Origin: Yamagishiella unicocca
Taxonomy: Eukaryota; Chlorophyta; Chlorophyceae; Chlamydomonadales; Volvocaceae
Assembly (NCBI GenBank): GCA_003116995.1
Contig: BDSL01000027.1
Location: 682,001-746,000 of the forward strand
DNA: 64,000 nucleotides
Direction of reading: 5' to 3'
Shown here: one piece after another, positions 11,957 to 24,600 of the stretch
Layout: the number at the start of each line of letters is the position of its first letter
Position numbering within the stretch: the stretch's first letter is position 1
Made by a program: the position numbers and the translations under genes
Notes under the pieces: generated by a model
Database searches by the model: none
Seen by the model: only the letters and a program-made list of their open reading frames with translations
Told to the model about the DNA's origin: nothing

Positions 11957-14004
11957 GTCGCTCCAGTTGCCTTTGCCTGCCTTGGTCTGCTGTGATCTGC
12001 TGGCTATCGAGATTACACTCGTAGCTAGGGTCCCCTGCGCCCGCTACCCTCATGAACTTGATGAATTGCGTCCCGCCCTTGGTCCCTTGGTCTACGGTGA
12101 CACACCCCTGCCTCCCTCTTTCTCGATTTTACTGGACCCAGTCCACCACAGCGTTATGGGCAGTAGTCGTGCTGTGAAGGGCATGCCGCTATGGGGACGC
12201 ATGGAATGCAAAAGAAGCAAGTCGCGGCATCGTGGCCAGAGCCACCCGTGGCCAAACAGGCCAACCGGGATTCCGATTACTAGCTAATGTACATTCCCAG
12301 GGCGTGCTGGTCGCTTTACGTGCATTGGTCAGCGTTTCGCAGCGCAAAGCATACGTGTGATAACGTACTATTGCACGCGAAGGTCTGCCATGCGATTGAA
12401 GACAGGCACGTCAGCCCTCGTCATTAGCTGCTGAGCAAACGGGCATGGCACATGCGCTGGCGCCCGTTACATGACAGTCGACGAGCGCTCTGCCCGTTGA
12501 TGCCCGTGTGCGCCACCCATAGGCGCGTACTTTCAGGTGTGTATATTGTGGGGTTCCAGACGGCAAGGCCCGATGCGAGCACGGAATCCACGAGGATAGA
12601 TGCTGCTTGGCGCTGCATGCATGGCCTGTCCCTGCCCTTCGCAGCCGCCTTAGCACGCATCGCGCAGCTCATCTACTGGGTGTGCGACGGCCAGTATCAT
12701 TGTTTTTGACAACAACGTAAGGGAGCACTTACGTTCCGGGAACTGTGCGCCAAAAGTCGAAAGTCGGACATGTGGAGTGTCGCTCTTTTTGCAGAACAAA
12801 GCTATGAGTTCATGCGACACAGACGTTTGAAAAATACCTAGCCTCTGGTTGCGGCGGGGGCGCCGGGTGGCGCGTTTCCGCGTTTCCTTGCCAGTCTTAC
12901 CGGCCACTTTTAACCTTCCACTCTTCACACTTGTGCTTCCGCCACGATTGCTAATCCAACCTGTCTGTTTCATATCCTCGAGCGAGTACCAGTGTTCTCA
13001 ATAAACCTTCCTGCTTAAATGAATGCCGCCCAGGGGATCTGACGACCGAGGGGGGCACCTCTGCAGTTAAAGATATGTTGAGTGGTATCTCGAGGGCAAA
13101 TTTTCGGTGTTATGGACAGGCTTGAAAATGAATCGCGGCCGGAGGATCAATTGCATTGCGCTCGCCAAGTGGGTCGAATGTCTGTCTTGTGGCTCTAGGG
13201 CTTCTTTGAACGGCTCGCTGTCACGTAGCATGTACAGGTCGACTGTGTCTCCTTGGCACGCTTTCCCTACTCGGCGAGGCTCTTTCGCGCTTGTAGTCGC
13301 TTTCGGTTTTCCTGTCGGCCTCGGTTCGGCTGTCTTTTCCTGCCCAGTGAGGAGTGGTTTGAATTCGTCCGGTTATCTGTGTTGTGGCCTGGCCCATTGG
13401 GCCCGCCTGGTTGCGCTTCCGCGCTTGCAGCCGTTCTGGCTCCCCTGTAACACTCGCATTCTGGCTGCGTGGTCGACTGTGTCTCCCTGGCTGCGTGATT
13501 CTACGTCTTCCTACCTTTGAGATGGCCAATTGCATGAATCACCCTCCGTCGCTTTTAATCTAGGTTCGCGCTTTCTTACGGAAACGTGGGGAACCGTGCA
13601 ATCATCATGAGCAGTGTATCGACATATAACACACCATATTTGGCAGCCATAAGATCCTAAAGGTAAGGGTAAGGGTAAGCTCTACCGGCAACAAGAAACA
13701 AAATTCATGGCACATGAGAAGATAGCACAGCTCGGTCAGCTCCATACCAATCATAAACCGCAGCTGTTCAGCCTTGTCAATATCATCCGGCTATGGCTTT
13801 ATATGCAACTCTTACAGGGAAGCCTCCAAGCTCCAACCATTGAGGAACGACGTGCCGTACAGAATGCTCCTGGAATGTTGGCGTTGCAATGATCTCTAAT
13901 TAGTTCATCGCCACAGTTCAGACGTGGCATGTGTTGACGAAAGGGAGTTCCTCTAAATTCGTAATAAGTAAACCTACCAGCCTTCGTCGAGATCTGAGTC
14001 GAGG

Positions 14005-17000
14005 ATGGCCCGAACGGGGCCGGCATCGTCGGCCTCGCAAGCGATGCATTGCTACGCCTGTCAAGGGGTATTCCCAAGATCCCTTTTTCCGGTCGAATAC
14101 GACGAGGATGGACATGAGTGCTGCCCAGAGTGCGGAAGCGAGTTTGTGGAACTGCTGGAAGAGGTGCGAAATATGGTTGTCAGTCCTGCTAATGTCACTG
14201 GCCGGTGACTGCGTCGCTTTCCTTCAAGGCGCTTATCATGGCTGGCGCCTCCAGCATCCGTCTCGCCGTCCTGTAGATGAGAATATGTGCTTTTACGGCA
14301 TAGTTGTAGGCATCTACAACGGACGATTATGCTACTAGCACAACAAATTGCACTAGGTGCCCGAAGCGTCACAGCCCGCTGCTCCTTTTGGCTAATACCT
14401 TTCCTCGACCTGCACGCAGGCTCCGTTCACCTCCGGGGGTTCTCCAGGGGTTGCAGGTGCCGCTGGGCCTGGCGCTGGCAGTCGACAGTCGACAGCGCGG
14501 GGCGAGCAGCAGCCTGACGCTGGGGCGGCCAACGTTGCGGGTGTTGCCGGCGCGCGCAACGTTGGCAGCGGCCGTGGCCCGCGGATTGAATTCCACGCAG
14601 CCTTTGACCAACGACCCGTCCACGCCGTCGCGGGACCTGTGACGTTTGTGGATGCCATAAGCCGCTTTGCGCCCGTGAGCCTTCCAAACGGGCAGCAAGC
14701 GTTCGTGCTCCAAGTGCAGGACGGCGGGCTGCTCTCGCCCTTCACTATGGGCACGCCATTTGGGTAAGCTGCCGTGCCCGTGTGACGTCGCATAGCGAGG
14801 GCTATAGGAGCGGGTGCAGGATCAACCAACCCCACCCCATCCCGGGGTATGGGGTACGAGCTTCCTCGCCACTCCCAACCCAAACCCACGCTCACCCCCA
14901 CGCATCACTCCCCACACGCTTCTCCCAATGTTGGCGGCGGGGGCAGCCAGCCCCGACACTAACTTCGCCCGACCAATTACGCGCCGTTTATCGGGTCCTC
15001 TCGACCCCTGTACACCACTCCATCGTCACCTCCGGCCCAGGCCTGGCTCTCTGTCTCCTTGCTGTCCTCAATCCTCACTTGGGTTGCCCGCAAATCTCAT
15101 TTGGGTTGCCCGCAAATCTCATTTGGGCTGCCCGTAAACCTCATTTGGGCTGCCCGCAAATCTCATATGGGTCGGCCGCAATCCTGATCTGGGTCGGCCT
15201 CTGTTGGCCCTGTTGGCTCAGGGACGCGATGACGCTCAACCCAGCTGACTGGGTAGTGGGCGACGACCTGGACGCGGTGGTGACGCGAGTGCTGGACGCC
15301 TACATGCCCCCGCGGCGCTCCACGGCACAGGAGGTGTGCGATTCGCTGCCCCGCAGGCGGGTGCCCGCAGGCCCCGCCTCACCCAGGCCCGCGGCCGCCC
15401 TCGAGGCGGCAGCAGCGGCCGCAACAGCAGCAACAGCGGCCGCAACAGCGGCCGCAACAGCGGCCACAACAGCAGCAGCAGCGCCCAGCACCGCCACAGG
15501 CGCCGGGCCGTCGGGGCTTCCGGCAGCGTCTGAAGGGCCGCAGCAGCCGGCGGTGGGGCTGCGTGTTGAGGCCATGTCGGCGGGGGTGGCGGGAGCGGCA
15601 GCTGAAGACCAAGAGGCGCGCCTGCGCGTGCGGCTGCAGCGAAGCGAGCACCTGCCGGAGCAGCCGGAGCCGGCAAGTGGTGAGGTGGCGGATGCGGAGG
15701 CGCCTGGCGGGCAGCCCGGTGAGGGCGGCGAGCTAGCCAGCTGCCAGCCTGGCGAGCTGTGCACGGTGTGCCATGACGCCTTCGCGGCGGGCAGTGAGGT
15801 GGTGGAGCTGCCCTGCCGCCACTGCTTCCACGAGAGCTGCATCATGCCGTGGCTGCAGCAGGTGTGTGGCGGGTGGTGACGGGGGGGTTGGAAAAACCGT
15901 TTTACGGGACGGGGCAGGATAGTTGGCGCATGGTCGTCGGACACCATGGGGGGGGAGGTGGAGGAAGTAAGGGGACGGGGAAGGTGACGCGGAAGGGGAA
16001 GGTGCAGGAAAGGAGGTGACGGGGCGGGTGACGGGGAGGGGGATAAGAGCGAATGTTTTGCACTGGAGGGGGAAGAGGCGAGCGGGGGAAGGAGCGAGGC
16101 GGAAGGGGTGGAAAGGGGTGAAGCGGGACGGCGCTGGCCTGTAGGGTTGTTCAGGGCACAACTGCGGCGGGAAGCGAATGGCCGGTTAGAGGTAGGCGGT
16201 GAGGACCGAGCTCACCCCGGCGCCCAGTGGGTGGGTGGGCCTCGGCGAGTAGGCCGAGCCGGTGCTTTGGAACGGACGTGGACAAGGGGCGGGTTGTGTC
16301 CCTCGTGGGTTGGGGTTTGCATGAAGGCAGGCGCCCGTTGTCGTGTATGTTCCGCCTGCGGTTCTCCGTAATCCACTAGCGGGAGCAGCGCCGCGAGTCA
16401 GCTGTCGCAAACCGCATCGCCCTGCCGCCTTCTTCACCTCGTTTTCACAGCCCGGTTGTTCCTCGTCCCCCCCCCCCACTTGCACCGTACCAGCAAAACA
16501 CGTGCCCGGTGTGCCGGAAGCGGCTCAAGGAGGCGGCGACCAGCGATAGCAGCAGCGGCACCCAGCGGCAGCAGCAGCAGCAACAGCGGACCCAGCCCGC
16601 TGCACCTGCGCTGGCGAATCCACCCACCAGTACGACCTCCGTCGGCTTCGGAGCCGGGTCGGCTGGTGGACCCGCCGGCGGGGCCGACGCCGTCGCCGCC
16701 GCTGCAGGTGTTGCAGAACGGGCTGGAGGGGTGCGTCAGCAGCAACAGCAGCAGCAGCGAGCGGGGGTTGTGCGGTTACCTCATATGCCCTTGTTTGGTG
16801 GCTTTCTGCCGGCGGCGCCAGTGATGCCACTGATGTCGGCGGTGCCGCCGAGCTCACTCCCGAGCGCGGCGGCGCTGCAGGCAGCGGAGGCGTCGCTTGC
16901 CGCCCTGCGCACCAGCTTCCCGCCGCTTCAGCTGTCGGCCTCCGGACCTGCCCCACCGGCGTTCAGCGACATGCCCATGTTGATGGCAGGGCTGGGAGCG

Positions 17001-19220
17001 ACCCGCGGGCCGCAACCGCCGGCGCGTGGATCCCCCGGGCAACAACCAACTCCCGGCCAACAGCAACCGCCCGGGCAACAGAATCCGAACCCGGCGCCGG
17101 CGCTGCGCGCCGGCTTTTTCAACAACCTGCCCGTCAACTTGTACGGCAGCAGTCCCGGTGGAGTGGCAGCCGCAGCCCCCCCGCGAGGGCTTGCTACCTC
17201 AAGCGGTGGCGGCGCTGCCGCCGCCACAGCCGCTGGCGGGGGTTCACGATCTGCGCTTCGTGGCGGCTTTTTCAACAGCTCAGGAGGCGGCGGCGGCGGT
17301 GGCGCAACCCATCACCCTCGCGGACCCGTGTCCAGCATCAGCGGCGCATCGCAGGTGCGGGATGGGACGGTTGCGGTGGTTGCGGCAGTTGCGGTTGACG
17401 GCACCAGACGCGCCGTGGGCTATAGGAATGGGGGAGGGCGCGCTTTATGTCTTTGCGGCGTTGCTGCCAGTGCAGGCAGGCGGTTGGTTGGACTGGGCTA
17501 GCTGCAAGCCTCTAGCCCGAGTTGATACCCTACCCACCCAGCTCGCATCCACGGGTCTTCCTCGAAACCCACCCATCTGCGCGGCGAGGTCGAGGCACGC
17601 CTGGCCGTGCCTGTCGGTGTAGTAGTGCACGTGTGGGCTGGGCGCTGTTGTTTCATCCCAACTTGGACACTGTCTTCTCTCACGTCAGCACCGCAATTGC
17701 GCGCTCGCTGGGGTGCTCTCTCAGAGCGCGTGTGACGCGGCTACCAGCGAAGCGCACGCAGGCGGTACGGCGCTGCTGTCCAACACGCTTTGCTGCCGCC
17801 CCTCTCCCCCCCCCCAATCCTCACCCGCCCATCCTCGCAGGCCCCTCCCAGCGCTGGTGAGGCGATTACCCCTGGAACGGACAGCAGTACGCAGGCGCGC
17901 GCCCGCGGTGTCGCCACAACCGCCACAACCGCCACAACCGCCACTACAACCGGAACAACCGCCACCGGAACCGCGCCTGCCGCAGCCGCTTCGAGCACCG
18001 GCACGCCGGCTGCAGCCCGTCGGCCCGCCTCTCGACAGCAGGCGCCGCAAGCGCAGCAGCAGCAGCAGCCGCAGAGGTCGGCAGATGGCTCGATGTTGAT
18101 ATCCCGGGATGACATGATGGCAGCGCTGAGGCGGCTTCAAGGGCAGCCTCCTCTGCCACAGGGTGCTGTTGGTGGCATGGAGTCGGGGCCGCTGCTGCTG
18201 TCCCCGGGGGAGCTGCAGTGGATGTTGCAGAGGACGCCGCATCCGGCCGGGGTACCGACCGGCCCGATTGCGATGAATGACGTCTTGCCGCTCTTCAGGG
18301 GCCACTTTGCGGGCGGCGCAGCTCCCGCCGCCGCGGCGGCGACTGGGGCGGCGGCGGCGGTTGCTGGGGCGACGGCTGCTGGGGCGACGGCGGCGGCGGC
18401 TGGGGCGGCGGCGGCGGCTGCTGGGGCGGCGGCGGCTGGGGCGGCGGCGGCTGGGGCGGCGGCGGCGGCGGCGCCCCGCGGGACTGATGCAGCGCTGCGG
18501 GAGCAGCAGGGGGCGGTGGTGGGAACCGACAGGGAGAGGACGAGGGAGCGGAACGGCAGGGGCGCCGGAGGTAGCGGCGGCGCCGAGGGCGGCAGTAAGT
18601 CCGAGCAGGAGGAGGAGGAGGAGGAGGGCCCGACCCGGCAAGTGGCGCGGAGGACGAAGCGGCAGGACGCGGCGACGCTGGCGCATCAAACAAAGCCGGG
18701 CAGCTGCGTGGAGGGCGCGGGCGCTGGGACGGGCCATGGGAAAGACGACGAGGGTGCCGGCGAGGGCAGCGGCGGGAGGACCCGCGGCACCAGGGTCAGG
18801 GTAGGCCGGGGGGTCCGGGCCGCGGCCGTCGCCGCGCCTCGCGTGGTGGCAGTCGCACCTCCGGCTGGAGCTGCGGGCGCATCTCAGCCCGCCCCGCGCA
18901 CCAGTGTCGCGTCCAGCGGTGGTGGTGGTGGTCAAGGTGGTGGTGGTCAAGGTGGTGGCGGTCAAGGTGGGGACAGGAGGAGTGGGGGTAGCCGGGCGGC
19001 GGGTGGCAGTGGCGGCGGCGGCGGTGGGTTCCGCCCTGTGTCGATGGTGGTTGGCGGATTGGGCTCCGGGCTGCGCTTCCTTGGCGGCGTAGCTTCAGGG
19101 CTGCTGCGCCGTGGCAACAACGGCAGCGGCCGTGTCGGCAGCACTGCTGGTGATGGCGGGGCCGGTCAGGCCTCCGAGGGGCAGCGGGGCGGCGGCGGCG
19201 GGGCGGCTGCCGACGAGTAG
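14005..19220 (+). CDS. RING-H2 E3 ubiquitin ligase, RNF115/RNF126-like
   Basis: Predicted E3 ligase of about 1,127 residues. It should recruit an E2 through its RING and bind ubiquitin or substrate through an N-terminal zinc ribbon. Exons that keep phase: 14005-14163, 14420-14763, 15222-15861, 16494-17354 and 17841-19220. Residues about 14-53 form the zinc ribbon (CYACQ...CCPECGSEFVELLEE). Exon 2 ends in LLSPFTMGTPFG, and exon 3 opens with NPADWVVGDDLDAVVTRVL, which matches the conserved helix before the RING in this family. The RING-H2 domain is split by intron 3: LCTVCHDAF, LPCRHCFHESCIMPWLQQ, then NTCPVCRKRL; all eight metal ligands are present. The remaining 700 or so residues are Gln/Ala/Gly-rich and disordered, far longer than animal relatives. 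The gene is transcribed away from the SBP gene and towards the GT8 gene. Confidence 0.92.
15070..15182 (+). repeat. ~22-bp tandem repeat in RING intron 2
   Basis: About five copies of a 22-bp unit containing CCCGCAAATCTCATTTGGG lie in the intron between exons 2 and 3. They end about 40 bases before the acceptor at 15221. Confidence 0.85.
15883..15945 (+). repeat. Dispersed intronic repeat, copy 1 (sense, next to a 5' splice site)
   Basis: Just after the donor of RING intron 3 (15862) comes a G-run, GGAAAAACCGTTTTACGGGA, then GGATAGTTGGCGCATGGTCG and TCGGACACC. The same order of blocks recurs in introns of other genes in this window (35.5, 36.2 and 37.7 kb). Confidence 0.75.
18312..18478 (+). 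repeat. GGC-rich repeat coding for Ala/Gly in the RING ligase
   Basis: Irregular GGGGCGGCGGCGGCTGCT-type triplet repeats encode an Ala-rich stretch with periodic Gly in the last exon. The reverse strand gives a spurious Pro-rich frame. Confidence 0.8.
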
Positions 19221-21424
19221 GCGGCTGGCTGGGCGAGCGGCCCCTCCCGCCGGTGCGGAGGCACCCCTGGAGCCGTGGATTCGCGGATTTCTTGTATGCC
19301 GCCCTGGAGCACCTGCGCGGGAAGATCCAGCTCTGCCTGCGGCGTCACCCAGCCGGCCACTTCAAATCCAGGTCAACAGGCCACGAGCTGCCACTAGCAC
19401 TAGCTGCTACTAGCTGCCACTAGCTGCAAATACAGCTCACGCGAGGCGCCATCGTGGTTGTTGTTGCCATTTGTGCTGCCATGAAATTCCGCTGGGGGGG
19501 ACATTTGACACCACCGGCACCAAGCTTCTAGGCTTTCGGGCTATTAGCTGTTTAGCTTAGCTGCTGCTGCGTAGTGGGGAGTGGGGAGGAGGCGCAGGGT
19601 TGAACTCCGGGTTGGCGCTGTACAATAAGATATCAGAGCACGGGGTTGGGGTTACCGCTGCGTGCAGGATTGCTGCAGGCAGGGCGGCGGGCGCGCAGGC
19701 TGGTTCGCCTGTGAACGCGCACCGATGCGGGGTGTTGAGGACGAGGTCATGGTGGGGGCAGCCGGGGCAGGCATACGTTGTGTGCGCAGACCGTCGGTAG
19801 GACGCAAGCGGAAAGAGTGTACCCACATTGCTTTGTGTCTGGGGGAAGGTGTCGGTGGCTTGCTACTTTGGAGTTGTTTGCCACGGTGTGTGTGTGTTGA
19901 GTGTGATTGTACCGTAATAATATGTTTTGGTTAGCACCGTGGAATTGTTAAAAAAATGTTCTTGGGCGCGTGGAGAAAGGGAGAGCGCGGGCCCTTGGTT
20001 TCCACACGTTGCCTTTTTTCCCAGTGGCTGCATTTGGTTTTGCTCGCCCCCTTTCCATGACAAAGCCTTGACACAGTCCTAGAGGCGCTAGTGGAAGTAC
20101 AAGTAAGCCCATTGTCGTTGAAATCACGAAAAGGAGGTGGAGAGGTGCTGCAGAGGCCACACTCATCGGAAGTGGGATGCGATGGCCCGCAGCAATGGAT
20201 TCCGGAGGGAGGCACACTTCCCACTCGAGCTTCAATCACAGGTGGTGATGTAACATGTAGATTTGAGGCCCCCTGAATGCATTCTGTGGCGACAAGCAAC
20301 GAAAAGGTGCAAATTTGTGCCTCACAACGATGTCATGCATCATCGCATCAATCTGTAAAACGTCGATACGGCACGAGGCCAAAGTGTTCTATCGTACATG
20401 TGTACGGGGCACTATGGCGGGAAAACACGTCAGCGTCTGCCGACTCCGCACAATACCGCTTGCTGTCCGGTTGCCGTCGTCGCACGCATCCACACTGGCT
20501 GGTGATAAAACGCCAGCGACACCGCCGCCGCCGCGTCAGAGCTGTCAAGCCTAGGGCCCTACGCCCCCCAGATGAACCCCACGGCAGCTTACGCGGCAGC
20601 CGCCAGCCAGCGAGCGCTGTCACGGCTACGAGCAACTGAAGTGGCCCCAATGGGACCCCAATGGGACCCATTCCCTAATGAGGAGCTGATTGCGCCGGCC
20701 TAGCACCTCCGCGCAAGGAGCTCTTGCGAGACAGCTTGGCCGCGCCCTTACAGCTTCGTTTCGTTGCTCCGGGTCAACACACCCGGATCCGAGTAGTACA
20801 GCGTCTGCTGCCCTGCGGCGTGGATTGTTCAGACCATCCAAATCCAATGTACGCCAGTACGGCATTCCTCGCGCCTTCAGTACCTCCACCCACATATCTT
20901 ACCGTCTAGCTACAAAAGCGATGCCTTTTAAAAACACCTTTCCTTCTACCTACAATTGCGTAGCACGCGCTTCACCTCCAGCCACCCGCACCTGCCAAGC
21001 CTCGGTCCCAACCTTGGCCACCCACTTCACCGCGGCACCTCCTACGGACAGCTCCCCAGCCTGACATGACCACAGAACGCACCTCCCAAGCAGCACCAGG
21101 CACACCCTGCGGTCGTCAGCGAAGCCAATCAGGGGCCCGCAGCCCCACCTACCCGCAACACCACCTCCTTCCATGTCGCCGTTCGCGTTTCTTCGCACCC
21201 ACCTGGACGCTACCCCTACCCCTGCCCCGGCGCGCGATTGCTGCTAGAGATCTGCGCGCCATAGCCTTCTTGCGCCGTAGTCTTCCTCGAAGCCCCACCA
21301 GTTAAGTTTCACCGCCATCGGAAGTGCTTGCACCAATACAGCTGCGATCGCGCCCACCACCATCACCATCACACCTACCAGCCTCTTTACTACCCTAACT
21401 ACTCCTACCACTCGCATTCAATAC
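19221..21424. other. Convergent 3' interval (RING ligase / GT8 gene)
   Basis: This interval lies between the stop of the plus-strand RING gene and the likely transcript end of the minus-strand GT8 gene. No gene is supported. A plus-strand TGTAA at 20249-20253 could serve the RING transcript, though that would make a 1-kb 3' UTR. Short frames at 20.3-21.3 kb lack domains and splice logic. Confidence 0.5.
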
Positions 21425-21429
21425 TTACA
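21425..21429 (-). terminator. Candidate polyadenylation signal TGTAA for the GT8 gene
   Basis: Minus-strand TGTAA about 170 bases downstream of the GT8 stop codon. TGTAA is the usual polyadenylation signal in Chlamydomonadales nuclear genes. Confidence 0.5.
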
Positions 21430-21600
21430 TCCGCAGCATCACACAAGGGACCGCACTGTCCTGCGGCCCCCCCCCCCCGCACAACATCAGATCATCCCCC
21501 CCTTCGGGGTAACGGGAGCAGTGGATGGACGGGCAGCGTCCGAGCTGGTGTTGGCACACTGTAACAGACACACACACACACTACAGCACGCGCACGGCGC

Positions 21601-24600
21601 TCACGCCGCCCGCGGTCCCGACGTGGCCAACGCCGCCATCCTGCCGGCGATGTACCACTGCATGGGCAGGAAGGCGAACTGCACCGTAGACACCACGATG
21701 ACGCCCAGGCCTATGAACACGGTGGCAACAATGGTGCCTGCGAAGGAGGTGATACCCAGGAGGCGGCCCAGCCACGGCGCCAGCAGCAGCGAGGCGACCA
21801 GGAAGACCGCGGAGGCGGCAGTCTCGGCAATCGGGACGGGCGGAGAGGTGTGTAGCTGCTGGGCATCAGGGGGGCACGGGAGGGGGGGGAAGGCACTGGG
21901 CGACCGGATGAGGCGGTGGGACGAAAGGGGGCCGCGGAGGGGCTGCGAACGCAAATGGCTCTGCAGGACTAGGCGGCTGCGAGCAGGGGTGCCGCCCCTC
22001 CCCTCTCACTCAAATGCGTGGTCAAAACTTCCCCCCCCCCTCCGGTGGATTCGCGGATATAAATTACCCCTCCCCCCCTCCGCTAGTAACTTTATCCCTC
22101 TTCCTCATGTGCCGTGTGCTCCTTTCCACGAGCCTCCTCGCGATCTCTGGTTCACTGATTCACGTGCTGGCTGGTTCACTGATTCACGTGCTGGCTGGTT
22201 CACTGATTCACGTGCTGACTGGTTCACTGATTCACGTGCTGGCTGGTTCACTGATTCACGTGCTGGCTGGTTCACTGATTCACGTGCTGGCTGGTTCACT
22301 GGTTCACGTGCTGGCTGGTTCACTGGTTCACGTGCTGGCTGGTTCACTGATTCACGTGCTGGCTGGCGGCCTCACCTTCGGCAGCTGCACGGCGGGGTGG
22401 TGGCCCGCGCGGCGGCCCGCCCTGAACACGGCCCGCAGGAAGAAGCCGTACGTCAGGCCCAGCAGCATAAAACCCCACTCGTAGCTCAGGATCCAGCCGT
22501 ACAACGGATCCACCTGCGTGCGGCAGCAGGGCGCGCGAAGAGGGTGCGCGTGCGTTGCGTTGCTGCGTGTCACGACTGCGACACATCATGGGGGAGAGGC
22601 TGCGACACATCATGGGGGAGAGGCTGCGACACATCATGGGGGAGAGGCTGCGACACATCATGGGGGAGAGGCTGCGACACATCATGGGGGAGAGGCTGCG
22701 ATACATCGTGGAGGAGAGGCTGCGAGGCACATTGTCGGGGAGCAGAGGACCACTCGCGCACGGAGCGCATCACACGTAACAGCCGGCACGCGATGACGCC
22801 ATACGCAGGTCCTGCCCTGTCGACACACCGACCCGACCCCTTCCCCCATAAAACTGTTAGATGTGGAAACGAGTGTCTGTGGTAAAACCCACCGCCCCTC
22901 CTCCGGCGCGCAGCTCACCTCCGGAGGGACGATGATGATTGCGACGACGGTGCCCACCAGCACGCAGCCATACCCCGCCGCGAGCGTGCCCACCATAAAG
23001 TACTTGGGAAACACCTCAGCGGCGCCGTTGCTGCAAGCGCCGCCTCCCGCGACTCGCAACACGGTGTCACCCGCGGAGCCCATGGCTCCGCTCCACGCGC
23101 TGCCTGGGGCGGCGCCCGCGGCCCCCGACGGGCGCCGCACCCTGAGCAGGCCGGACAAGCCCACCAGGGCCGGAGCTAGCGAGGCCCAGGCCACGTACAC
23201 GGCCACCACCAGGACCGCCCAGGGCAGGGCCACCATCCAGCGCTCGGCGAAGAGCTGTTGGGGGGAACGACCCGCCTTGAGGCCGCGTGAGTCGACGGGC
23301 AGGCGGCTGCGGACCGCCTGTAGTACAGAGGGCAGCATGTCGGTTGGGTTGGGGTTGGGTTGCTTTGACTTTGGTTGGGTCGGTTTGGGTTCGAATGACT
23401 TGGATAGCTTGGGTTGAGTTGGGTTGGGTTGGGCTGAAGAGTGTTCGACATGCAAGCTTTGAAGCAAAGGGACGAAAGCAGGAGGCTGAGGGAGGGTCAG
23501 ATGCAAAGCAGGAGGCTGAGGGAGGGTCAGATGCAAAGCAGGAGGATGAGGGAGGGTCAGATGCAAAGCAGGAGGCTGAGGGAGGGTCAGATGCAAAGCA
23601 GGAGGCTGAGGGAGGGTCAGATGCAAAGCAGGAGGCTGAGGGAGGGTCAGATGCAAAGCAGGAGGCTGAGGGAGGGTCAGATGCAAAGCAGGAGGCTGAG
23701 GGAGGGTCAGATGCAGAGCAGGAGGCTGAGGGAGGGTCAGATGCAAAGCAGGAGGCTGAGGGAGGGTCAGGTGCAAAGCAGGAGGCTGAGGGAGGGTCAG
23801 ATGCAGAGCAGGAGGCTGAGGGAGGGTCAGATGCAAAGCAGGAGGCTGAGGGAGGGTCAGATGCAAAGCAGGAGGCTGAGGGAGGGTCAGGTGCAAAGCA
23901 GGAGGCTGAGGGAGGGTCAGGTGCAGAGCAGGAGGCTGAGGGAGGGTCAGATGCAAAGCAGGAGGCTGAGGGAGGGTCAGATGCAAAGCAGGAGGCTGAG
24001 GGAGGGTCAGGTGCACTGCAGTCTGCATCACGCGCCGTGCCGCTCGCGCGCGCTGCCGCTCTCGCCTGCTCCTCACCTGCCACGCTGGGTTCTCCCGGAC
24101 CAGCCAGCCGGACCACCACACCCACGGCTTGAAGGGCCCCAGCGTGTAGTGGATGACGTAGAGCGAGGTGCGCGGCAGCATCCAGCGGTTGCTGCCCACC
24201 ACGAACAGCCCGATGTCCGCGTTGAAGGTGGTCGGCAGCCGCATGTACTGCTGGGCGGGACCGGGGCAGGGGCTGTGTGGTGAGGGATGGAGCATGGAGC
24301 ATCTCCTTGCAGGTGGAGGCAGGAGAGGTAGCTTTGGGCGGCGCAAGACGTAGCAGGGCCGTTATTGCGCGCCTAACCGGTAATTGCGGTAGAATGGTGC
24401 GAGATCATCCCGCCTTAACAGTCGTGCATGATCGCAGTGGGGCGCTACGTCTACTGGACGATGATTCGAGTATGTGCTTTCCTAGCTTTCCGACTTCATA
24501 ACTTTCAGATTCCAGAGCGGAGGGAAGGACTTGCTGCTGCACAAGCCCAAATCTCAACTTCCATCTCCCTCCAAACCGTATCCTAGGCGTGGCTTGACAC

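Larger units (their letters stand above)
9034..14004. other. Gene-poor, lower-GC interval with inverted-repeat elements
   Basis: Between the divergent SBP (-) and RING (+) genes lie about 5 kb in which I can support no protein-coding gene. Frames up to about 150 codons exist on both strands around 10.0-11.5 kb. They lack recognisable domains, flanking splice logic or the G/C-ending codon bias of the neighbours. The interval holds the foldback elements at 9678-9883 and 10561-10624 and a third inverted repeat at 11875-11956. This suggests decayed mobile DNA plus the two promoters. Confidence 0.5.

Noticed and set aside
13655..13680. Telomere-like GGTAAGGGTAAGGG run
   Set aside because: Only three units and not the TTTTAGGG type expected in this group. 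It is a short simple repeat.
22148..22725. Regularly spaced repeats resembling a CRISPR array
   Set aside because: The units are contiguous tandem copies with no unique spacers, inside introns of a eukaryotic gene.
23287..24346. Long open frames on both strands (up to 554 codons)
   Set aside because: They run through a 30-bp tandem repeat that keeps all frames open. The real exons of the GT8 gene (24250-24077, 23317-22919) flank it with matching splice phases.
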